Part shown: positions 1 to 4,645 of the stretch, piece after piece
Layout: every line of letters begins with the position of its first letter
Numbering within the stretch: the stretch's first letter is position 1
NCBI GenBank assembly: GCA_025981625.1
Contig: JAICXF010000079.1
Coordinates: 1 to 6,180, forward strand
Direction of reading: 5' to 3'
DNA: 6,180 nucleotides
Source of the DNA: Sphingomonas sp.
Lineage (GTDB): Bacteria; Pseudomonadota; Alphaproteobacteria; Sphingomonadales; Sphingomonadaceae
The notes under the pieces: model-generated
Told to the model about the DNA's origin: nothing
The model's database searches: none
The model's input: only the letters and a program-made list of their open reading frames with translations
Program-made: the position numbers and the translations under genes

Positions 1-39
1 ACAATGCGCGCGCCCATGGTCATCGAGCCAGAGTGGAAC

Positions 40-52
40 GGATCGCCGATCC
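40..52. repeat. Small palindrome just past the tRNA 3' end
   Basis: GGATCGCCGATCC is a perfect 13-base dyad with a central C, lying 12 bases beyond the encoded CCA of tRNA-Val. It could help end or process the tRNA transcript, but no T-run follows, so calling it a terminator would be speculative. The remaining bases 1-64 hold no gene I can support. Confidence 0.3.
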
Positions 53-64
53 TCGCAATGGCGG

Positions 65-140
65 TGGTGGGCGGTGACGGGCTCGAACCGCCGACCCTCT
101 CGGTGTAAACGAGATGCTCTACCAGCTGAGCTAACCGCCC
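65..140 (-). tRNA. tRNA-Val (anticodon TAC)
   Basis: Read on the minus strand this is a full cloverleaf of 76 bases including CCA. The acceptor arm is GGGCGGT paired with ACCGCCC, the D stem GCTC with GAGC, and the anticodon stem TCTCG with CGAGA. The seven-base loop TTTACAC carries TAC, which reads valine codons of the GTN box. The T arm is GGCGG/CCGTC (one G-T pair) around TTCGAAC. The discriminator A and the CCA end are encoded (plus-strand TGGT at 65-68). It begins 47 bases beyond the stop of the S24 regulator on the same strand. I see no convincing separate promoter in that gap, so it may have its own weak promoter or be read through. Confidence 0.96.
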
Positions 141-187
141 GTGCAGCTCCCGTGCCACGCGCGGAACGGACCGGCAAGCGTCGGAGG

Positions 188-904
188 CTAGATCAGTTCA
201 CCGACGACCTTCTCGATTGCTTCGATGTCCGAACGAGGCACTTCGAAGTCGAGCGGCGGGTTGAACTGCCGCAGCGCGACGGCATTGCTGCCCATCCGCA
301 CCAGTTCTTTGATGAGGACAGGAGTAGCCCGGGGGTCCCGTTCGATTGCTGCCCCAGAATTGAGCTTCACAAGCAGGTCGTCGCCGGTCGAAACTGGCGC
401 TTTGGGCGAAATCGCAATCCGCCTTCCGGCGCGGAAGCGCGGCCGCATCGATTCGCCGACGATGGTCATTGCATAGGCACCAGCGTCGCCCGCGAGGCTT
501 GCCGGACGGGCAAGGTGGTCGATGATTTCGCCGGCGTGAAGTCCGATCAATTCGATCCCTCTTCCCGGTCGGCCCCATTCTCCCGCCAGTGTTGTCATCA
601 ACAACGGAAGCGGCGGCAGCTGCGCTGGCCGCCAGTCGCCAGCGTGGCGATCGGAGAGCGCGGACGCTGCGCCGGCGCTCGGAAGCGGAGCACCACCGAT
701 TCGAAGCGCCTCGAACTCGGCGAGCGAAGAGCCCGCCGTCGCGAGGAGCCTTTCGAGCGTTCGCCGCGAAGGATTGCCGTGGCGCTTCATGTCGGCCCAG
801 ACGGTGCGGCTGACTCCGGCGGCGACAGCCCACGCGTTGGGGGTCAATCCGTCGGGCTTGAACCTCATCAAGTCGTCAAAGATCTCTGATCGGCCAGTTG
901 GCAT
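188..904 (-). CDS. S24 family (LexA/CI-like) transcriptional regulator
   Basis: A 238-residue cytoplasmic repressor-type protein. Residues about 20-57 look like a helix-turn-helix DNA-binding domain (TPNAWAVAAGVSRTVW, then SRRTLERLL). A variable linker follows, and from about residue 118 there is an S24 peptidase-like domain. The motif MTIVGESMRPRF places the expected catalytic serine at S152, and K199 in VLIKEL fits the general-base lysine of the LexA/UmuD/CI family. By family analogy it represses promoters and may be inactivated by self-cleavage, but I cannot assign the cleaved bond. An upstream in-frame GTG at 1007-1009 would add 35 residues without domain character and run through promoter-like DNA, so I prefer the ATG at 902-904. 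That ATG lacks a Shine-Dalgarno sequence, consistent with a leaderless message. Targets are unknown. There is no phage gene nearby, so a resident chromosomal regulator is likelier than a prophage repressor. Confidence 0.85.
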   Translation of the reverse strand: MPTGRSEIFDDLMRFKPDGLTPNAWAVAAGVSRTVWADMKRHGNPSRRTLERLLATAGSSLAEFEALRIGGAPLPSAGAASALSDRHAGDWRPAQLPPLPLLMTTLAGEWGRPGRGIELIGLHAGEIIDHLARPASLAGDAGAYAMTIVGESMRPRFRAGRRIAISPKAPVSTGDDLLVKLNSGAAIERDPRATPVLIKELVRMGSNAVALRQFNPPLDFEVPRSDIEAIEKVVGELI

Positions 905-911
905 AAACGCG

Positions 912-940
912 ACTATTGCCAGAGGCCGCCGCTTCGACAA
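912..940 (-). promoter_or_regulatory. Candidate promoter of the S24 regulator (leaderless)
   Basis: On the minus strand TTGTCG (935-940, four of six matches to TTGACA) is separated by exactly 17 bases from AATAGT (912-917, four of six to TATAAT). Only seven bases then precede the ATG at 902-904, so initiation at the usual distance would fall on or next to the A of the start codon. This would explain the missing Shine-Dalgarno sequence. It is a consensus match only. Confidence 0.45.
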
Positions 941-944
941 TGTC
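936..944. repeat. 9-bp palindrome over the -35 element
   Basis: GACAATGTC is a perfect dyad around a central A and overlaps the candidate -35 hexamer of the S24 regulator. An operator there would block polymerase, as expected for autorepression. A nine-base dyad can arise by chance, so the call rests mainly on position. Confidence 0.3.
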
Positions 945-973
945 CGAATTGGACCATTTCGCAGTTGATCCGA

Positions 974-991
974 TGTTAGATTTTTCTGACA
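974..991. promoter_or_regulatory. Inverted repeat TGTTAG-N6-CTGACA, possible operator
   Basis: Two six-base half sites (974-979 and 986-991), complementary apart from one G-T mismatch, flank the AT-rich spacer ATTTTT. The 18-base dyad sits in the 122-base gap between the winged-helix gene and the S24 regulator, about 34 bases upstream of the candidate -35 box. The half-site spacing fits a dimeric helix-turn-helix regulator. On the minus strand it lacks a T-run after the stem, so a terminator for the preceding gene is less likely. Confidence 0.4.
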
Positions 992-1026
992 CCGGACGAA
1001 TGACGGCACTTACGCAAACGCACGCC

Positions 1027-1950
1027 TCAAACCACTGCGGGTCTCCCGACCTCCGCGAAATAGCGCCGCAGCGCTTCGCTCGTTGCGGGCGCGAGCTCGA
1101 CGAATACGCGGCGCCCGTCATGGGGGTCTGCACGGCGGACGAAGATGCCTTCCTCGACCATGGTCTTGAGCCAGCGAAGCGCGGTGGTTGCGGGCACCGC
1201 CGCGGCGATGCACAGGCTGGAGACGGGCACCCGCAACTGAGCGATCTCCGCCTGGAGCAGGTCGAGCAGCATGTCCCACGCGGGATCGGCGAAGAGATGC
1301 TCGGGGAAATAGCGGCTCCTCAGGCGCCGCGCCCGGATGACCTCGCGCACGGCTTCGGCGCTGACTTGCGGGATTTCGGCAGTGTCGAGGAATCGCGCGG
1401 CCGGTGCACTGACCGGCGGGTTGGAGGAGAGCCGCGCCAGCGTTGCTGCAATGCGGCTGACGTCATCGCTAAGCTGGCGAAGGCGGGCGGCGCTCTGGTC
1501 GGACGCGACATCGGACAACCGGTCGGCGGCCGCACCCGCGCCTGCCGCAGCGAGCGCCAGCGCCGCGATGCGCTCGGGTTCTTCAGCGTCGACGATCAGC
1601 TGAACCCTGCCGTGACCCAGCCGTGCAGCGACGGGATCGAGCAGCGGCGCGGTTCCCGACACCACTGCTCCATAACGGCCAGCGGCGACGTCGTCGCTTA
1701 CCTGCGAGAGCAGCTGGTCCATGGGGGTGCCACCGTCCCGATCGAGTTCGAGCCACACGGCAGTCGCCGAGACCTGTTGGGCGATGCGCTCGGCTGCGGC
1801 TTCGAGCCGGACGGCGTCGCCAATTCGCCACCCGAAGTCCTCGATGGTGCGCGTGGCGCGGTTTAGTGCGGTCTCGCTGCTCGCGCACACGAGGACCGGC
1901 GGCTTGTCGGAATAATCGAGATCGGCTCGGAATCGCTGGATCGTATCCAT
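1027..1950 (-). CDS. Winged-helix (MarR-like) regulator with receiver-like N-terminal half
   Basis: A 307-residue protein from the chosen start. Residues about 17-135 alternate hydrophobic strands and helices in the order of a response-regulator receiver (PPVLVCAS, TAVWLELD, YGAVVSG, VQLIVDA). The usual acidic pair after strand 1 is replaced by SSE, and the strand-5 lysine is not evident. Residues about 140-175 are rich in A, L, R and D and look helical, possibly a coiled-coil linker. Residues about 199-298 resemble a MarR-type winged helix: a recognition region near PATTALRWLKTMVEEGIF, followed by the wing RRADPHDGRRVFVEL. It is presumably a cytoplasmic DNA-binding regulator; its targets are unknown. 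The ATG at 1948-1950 has AAGGA eight bases upstream (1959-1963). An ATG at 2002-2004 would add 18 residues but has no ribosome site. It is transcribed divergently from the small gene at 2106. Confidence 0.82.
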   Translation of the reverse strand: MDTIQRFRADLDYSDKPPVLVCASSETALNRATRTIEDFGWRIGDAVRLEAAAERIAQQVSATAVWLELDRDGGTPMDQLLSQVSDDVAAGRYGAVVSGTAPLLDPVAARLGHGRVQLIVDAEEPERIAALALAAAGAGAAADRLSDVASDQSAARLRQLSDDVSRIAATLARLSSNPPVSAPAARFLDTAEIPQVSAEAVREVIRARRLRSRYFPEHLFADPAWDMLLDLLQAEIAQLRVPVSSLCIAAAVPATTALRWLKTMVEEGIFVRRADPHDGRRVFVELAPATSEALRRYFAEVGRPAVV

Positions 1951-2003
1951 CGGCTGCATCCTTGGCATGTCGACACGTCCGAGCACGATCCTGATAACGC
2001 GCA

Positions 2004-2038
2004 TTCTGGAGAAAAGTGAGGCAGTTTCGGCTCCAGAA
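2004..2038. promoter_or_regulatory. 8-bp inverted repeat TTCTGGAG-N19-CTCCAGAA, possible operator
   Basis: The arms at 2004-2011 and 2031-2038 are perfectly complementary and lie in the divergent region between the winged-helix regulator and the small coiled-coil gene. Half sites about 27 bases apart centre to centre would suit a dimeric regulator binding across two to three helical turns. Autoregulation by the adjacent winged-helix protein is the simplest idea, but nothing in the sequence proves it. If the upstream ATG at 2004 were used, the dyad would begin at the start codon. Confidence 0.4.
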
Positions 2039-2082
2039 CGGTGGCAAGCTAATGAAAATATAACGCGCGCCGCTAAACTGCC
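2020..2082. repeat. 8-bp inverted repeat GGCAGTTT ... AAACTGCC
   Basis: Arms at 2020-2027 and 2075-2082 match perfectly and are 47 bases apart. They interleave with the TTCTGGAG/CTCCAGAA dyad and enclose the most AT-rich stretch of this region (2051-2063). The arrangement could allow looping around divergent promoters, or could be chance. Confidence 0.3.
2051..2064. promoter_or_regulatory. AT-rich core of the divergent promoter region
   Basis: In very GC-rich surroundings, 2051-2064 is almost purely A/T. It contains TATAAC (2059-2064, five of six to a -10 box) facing the small gene at 2106, and TATATT (2057-2062 read on the minus strand) facing the winged-helix gene. Neither has a good -35 hexamer at 16-18 bases. 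These may be promoters that need an activator, or may use another sigma factor. Confidence 0.35.
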
Positions 2083-2105
2083 GCGGTTGGACGAGGGGTC
2101 GTGTT

Positions 2106-2390
2106 GTGCAACCGTCGAGTGAAGGAATTGCCGCGGAGCGGGCCCGGTGGCTCGCCGAGCTTGCCGCGGCTCTGGCGGAAGCCAGGCGGATGGTGGAAGA
2201 GCTCGGTCTACCCGAGGCGCGGCTAGACGCGATCGAGGTCCATGCGCAGATCGAGAACTTGCGGTTCCAGGTGCAGAGGATGCAGCTGAGCCGCGCGAAC
2301 CGCGAACCGATCGAGTTTGCTCCGGAATTGGTCAAATCGCCATGGCATGCCGGCGCCGCCGATGCGGAGGAATTTCCGAGCGCTGCCTGA
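2106..2390 (+). CDS. Small coiled-coil-like protein, unknown function
   Basis: A 94-residue soluble protein that I cannot assign to a named family. Residues about 8-65 are rich in A, E, L and R with heptad-like spacing (AERARWLAELAAALAEARRM, later IENLRFQVQRMQL), suggesting a helical hairpin or coiled coil. The last 25 residues look disordered. There is no signal peptide or membrane segment. The GTG at 2106-2108 is chosen because GAGGGG lies seven bases upstream and no in-frame ATG does better. Coding use is typical of the window. It is divergent from the winged-helix regulator, which might control it, and it ends six bases before the cysQ stop on the other strand with no terminator between. 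A partner or scaffold role would be guesswork. Confidence 0.7.
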   Translation: MQPSSEGIAAERARWLAELAAALAEARRMVEELGLPEARLDAIEVHAQIENLRFQVQRMQLSRANREPIEFAPELVKSPWHAGAADAEEFPSAA

Positions 2391-2396
2391 ACCCGC

Positions 2397-3227
2397 CTAC
2401 ATTCCTGTGGGCAGATCGCCGCCGCCCGAAAATGGCTCGAGGAAGGGCTCCATGGCGGGGGGCTTCCATCCCGAAGTCGCGACGAACGCGCGATTGAGGA
2501 ATGCGCGCTTCCCGTAGCGCAGCGGCGCGCCATCCGGACCGTCAACCAGTCCTCCGGCGGCAAGCAGCACGGCGTGGCCCGCGGCCGTATCCCATTCGCT
2601 CGTCGGCGCTGCGCGCGGGTAGATGTCGGCTTTCCCTTCGGCGACAATGCAGAACTTGAGCGACGAGCCGATCGAGACGTATCCGCAATTCCCGACGGCC
2701 GCTTCGAGGTAGTCGATCGTCGCCTGATTGAGGTGCGATTTCGACGCGACCGCCGTGGTCAGCTCACCGCGCGCGCGCGTAGCGATCGAATTGCGACCCG
2801 CACCCTCGTCAACCCATGCACCCTCCCCCACACAGCCGCCATGCAGCCGGTCGGTCGCGGGCGCAAATACCACGCCGAGCTTCGGCGTGCCTCGCTCGAT
2901 CAAGCCGATGTTGACGGTGTAATCGTCACCGCCGCGAATGAATTCCTTCGTGCCGTCGAGCGGGTCGACTAGGAAATAGGTGTCGTCGTGCGCCGGGATG
3001 CGCCCGGCGGCGACCTCCTCCTCTGCGATCACTGGCACTCCGGGGGCCGCGCGCGCGAGCGCGGCGAGAATGACCAGCTCGGCTGCGCGGTCAGCCTCCG
3101 TAACGGGCGAGGTGTCCTGCTTCGATTCCACCTCGAAGCCGCGGCGGACGACCTCTAAAATCGCCTCTCCCGCTTCGCGCGCGGCTACCGCCAGGTCGTC
3201 GACCAGGCTTGCATAGTCGATGGTCAA
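2397..3227 (-). CDS. cysQ: 3'(2'),5'-bisphosphate nucleotidase CysQ
   Basis: A 276-residue enzyme of the inositol monophosphatase fold. CysQ hydrolyses 3'-phosphoadenosine 5'-phosphate, a by-product of sulfate assimilation and of phosphopantetheine or sulfo transfer, to AMP and phosphate using Mg2+. The metal-site motifs are in order: TEAD at 43-46, AEEE at 68-71, DPLDGT at 88-93, and WD at 212-213 followed by TAAGHAVLLAAGG. SSLKFCIVAEGKADIYPR at 188-205 is typical of CysQ rather than SuhB-type phosphatases. The start is TTG (3225-3227), which overlaps the SDR stop as TTGA and has GGATGGGG five bases upstream. No in-frame ATG fits, and the reading frame remains open far upstream only as an accident inside the SDR gene. 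The overlap implies translational coupling. Family members are often membrane-associated, but I see no membrane segment. Confidence 0.9.
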   Translation of the reverse strand: MTIDYASLVDDLAVAAREAGEAILEVVRRGFEVESKQDTSPVTEADRAAELVILAALARAAPGVPVIAEEEVAAGRIPAHDDTYFLVDPLDGTKEFIRGGDDYTVNIGLIERGTPKLGVVFAPATDRLHGGCVGEGAWVDEGAGRNSIATRARGELTTAVASKSHLNQATIDYLEAAVGNCGYVSIGSSLKFCIVAEGKADIYPRAAPTSEWDTAAGHAVLLAAGGLVDGPDGAPLRYGKRAFLNRAFVATSGWKPPAMEPFLEPFSGGGDLPTGM

Positions 3228-4003
3228 CGGGGCCCCATCCGGATTCCGCCGTCGAGCCGCACTGCGGCTGCATTCATGTACGGATTTTCGATCAGGAAGC
3301 AGGCGAGCGCGGCATATTCTTCCGGCTGTCCGAGGCGCTTCGGGAACGGCACCTGTGCGCCGAGCGCGTCCTGCACGTTGGGCGGCATCATCGCCACCAT
3401 CGGCGTCTTGAACACGCCCGGGAGGATCGTGTTCACCCGAACGCCTTCGTTCATCAGGTCGCGCGCGATCGGCAGCGCCATCGCGAGCACGCCTCCCTTC
3501 GACGCCGTATAGGCGGCCTGTCCGATTTGTCCGTCTTGTGCGGCGACGGACGCCGTATTGACGATCGCCCCCTTTTCGCCATCCGTAAGCGGGTCGAGGT
3601 CGACCATTCCAAGTGCCGAGTTGGCGATGCAACGAAACGTCCCGATCAGGTTGATCTGAACGGTCAGCTCGAATTGCTGCATCGCGTAGCGCTTGGCGAC
3701 CTTGGTTTCCTTGTCGCGAGCCACGGTCTTCGCAGCCGTGGCCACGCCCGCGCAATTGACCAGGATGCGCTCCTGTCCGTGCGCCTCGCGCGCCTTGGCG
3801 AACCCGGCTTCGACCTTTTCGTCCGAGGTTACGTCCACCTCGCAAAAGACGCCCCCGATGTCGGCGGCGACCTTTTCGCCCCGTTCGGCATCCCGGTCGA
3901 AAACGGCAACCTTGGCGCCTCGTCGCGCGAGCTCACGCGCAGTCACTTCGCCCAGCCCCGACGCGGCGCCGGTCACCACCGCGGCCACTCCCTTGATGTC
4001 CAT
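3224..4003 (-). CDS. SDR oxidoreductase, type II 3-hydroxyacyl-CoA dehydrogenase family
   Basis: A 259-residue classical short-chain dehydrogenase resembling the HSD17B10/type II 3-hydroxyacyl-CoA dehydrogenases. These oxidise 3-hydroxyacyl-CoA (including 2-methyl-3-hydroxybutyryl-CoA from isoleucine) with NAD+ in fatty acid or branched amino acid breakdown. Visible elements are the TGAASGLG dinucleotide loop at 11-18, D36 at the end of strand 2 (favouring NAD over NADP), NCAG at 83-86 in place of the common NNAG, and the catalytic tetrad N118, S152, Y165, K169 (YTASK). The substrate side is typical too, with LPGVFKTPM at 194-202 and PFPKRLGQPEEYAALA. Length is normal. The ATG follows AAGGA at five bases. 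It is the first gene of an operon with cysQ, a pairing with no obvious metabolic reason. The exact substrate cannot be read from sequence. Confidence 0.9.
   Translation of the reverse strand: MDIKGVAAVVTGAASGLGEVTARELARRGAKVAVFDRDAERGEKVAADIGGVFCEVDVTSDEKVEAGFAKAREAHGQERILVNCAGVATAAKTVARDKETKVAKRYAMQQFELTVQINLIGTFRCIANSALGMVDLDPLTDGEKGAIVNTASVAAQDGQIGQAAYTASKGGVLAMALPIARDLMNEGVRVNTILPGVFKTPMVAMMPPNVQDALGAQVPFPKRLGQPEEYAALACFLIENPYMNAAAVRLDGGIRMGPR
3233..3240 (-). promoter_or_regulatory. Ribosome site deciding the cysQ TTG start
   Basis: GGATGGGG on the minus strand lies inside the last SDR codons, five bases before TTG at 3225-3227. Together with the TTGA overlap this supports coupled translation of cysQ and the rare TTG start. 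Confidence 0.6.
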
Positions 4004-4011
4004 GCCAGTCC

Positions 4012-4085
4012 TTCAGCTCAGTTCAGCGCCGGCCTAGGCGCCCAACTGCTCCGAAGACAAGTCCGACGCCGGCGCTCGAGCTGAA
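4012..4085. repeat. Long interrupted inverted repeat between divergent genes
   Basis: The left arm holds TTCAGCTC (4012-4019) and GCGCCGGC (4026-4033). The right arm holds GCCGGCGC (4068-4075) and GAGCTGAA (4078-4085). Both 8-base blocks pair perfectly, in the right order, giving 16 G-C-rich pairs interrupted by unequal gaps of 6 and 2 bases, around a 34-base centre. In the SDR transcript the stem would touch the Shine-Dalgarno AAGGA (4009-4013). It may be a leader structure affecting SDR translation, an operator, or a folded DNA element. No T-run follows, so a terminator is unlikely. Confidence 0.5.
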
Positions 4086-4134
4086 CACCCATGTCGATAG
4101 CGCGCTGGAGTCTGCGGCACTCGGGAGAAAGATC

Positions 4135-4533
4135 ATGGACTACAAGAAGTTGGGCTTGGGCCTCGGCGTGTTCAGCATCGGCCTCGGGCTGCTGGAGGCT
4201 GCAGCTCCGAGGCGGCTTGCTCGATTGCTCGGACTCCAGAGCAAGTCCGCCGAGACTATTGCCAGGCTGTTCGGGGCTCGCGAGCTGCTTGCCGGCGCAA
4301 TGCTTCTTGGAGGGCCGGGAGTGTCCACCAACGCGTGGGGTCGCGTAATCGGCGATGCCATGGACTTCGGCGCGCTTGCGCTCGCTTTCTCCCGCAGCAG
4401 CAGGAAAGGTGCAGTCGCCGGCGCGCTCGGCTTCGTGGCCGGTGCGGCGCTCGTCGATGTCATCGCGGCGCGCGGCCTTGCGCGCGAGACCGGCCGGACC
4501 TTCCCGTCCGTGAAGCGGCTCGCACCAGCCTGA
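4135..4533 (+). CDS. Small integral membrane protein, conserved-type, unknown function
   Basis: A 132-residue hydrophobic protein that I do not recognise by name. Probable membrane helices lie at about 5-22 (LGLGLGVFSIGLGLLEAA), 47-60 (around GARELLAGAMLLGG), 70-86 and 91-111. Basic patches (PRRLAR, SSRKG, KRLAPA) would sit at membrane faces. The GARE-LAGAMLL stretch resembles small inner-membrane proteins of alphaproteobacteria, some of which are annotated beside cyclase/dehydrase domains; that link is from memory and weak. The start ATG has GGGAG seven bases upstream. It is divergent from the SDR across 131 bases containing a long inverted repeat. A 112-base gap to the transpeptidase, with its own strong ribosome site, suggests separate expression or a loose operon. 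Confidence 0.8.
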   Translation: MDYKKLGLGLGVFSIGLGLLEAAAPRRLARLLGLQSKSAETIARLFGARELLAGAMLLGGPGVSTNAWGRVIGDAMDFGALALAFSRSSRKGAVAGALGFVAGAALVDVIAARGLARETGRTFPSVKRLAPA

Positions 4534-4604
4534 GGCCGGCGCTCTGCGCAACAGTCTGTCACTGCCGTGAGCCAGTTCATCGCTAATGCATGTTGGCGTG
4601 CGAG

Positions 4605-4610
4605 TATAAG
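4605..4610 (+). promoter_or_regulatory. Weak -10-like element before the transpeptidase
   Basis: TATAAG matches five of six bases of a -10 box and lies 35 bases before the GTG start, a sensible leader length. No credible -35 hexamer occurs 16-18 bases upstream (GCTAAT at 17). The gene may use another sigma factor or be read from the membrane-protein promoter. Confidence 0.25.
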
Positions 4611-4645
4611 GGGATAGAGTCGCCAGGCAGCGGAGGGGGAGTGCG

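Noticed and set aside
1..23. Possible minus-strand gene start (ATG at 21-23 or 15-17) running off the left edge
   Set aside because: Only eight codons are visible and there is no ribosome site before either ATG.
65..140. tRNA-Val as an integration site for a mobile element next to a CI-like gene
   Set aside because: No integrase, no repeated copy of the tRNA 3' end and no phage genes are visible in the window. The S24 protein alone is not evidence of a prophage.
74..889. Plus-strand open frame opposite the S24 regulator
   Set aside because: It starts inside the tRNA and its composition (R, S, P-rich) is that of a shadow. The S24 motifs on the other strand are clear.
916..1866. Long plus-strand open frame opposite the winged-helix gene
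   Set aside because: It is antisense to a gene with recognisable domain structure. Its protein is R/H/G-rich with no domain pattern, as expected for shadow frames in GC-rich DNA.
3228..3845. Upstream extension of the cysQ reading frame, giving a 482-residue open frame
   Set aside because: It lies inside the well-supported SDR gene in another frame on the same strand and reads as low-complexity R/G-rich sequence. The CysQ homology begins right at the TTG.
3209..4084. Plus-strand open frame opposite the SDR
   Set aside because: The SDR catalytic and cofactor motifs on the minus strand are unambiguous. This frame has no recognisable domain.
4535..4544. GCCGGCGCTC shared with the inverted repeat arm at 4068-4077
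   Set aside because: A ten-base G-C-rich match in DNA of this composition is plausible by chance, and the rest of the repeat is absent here.
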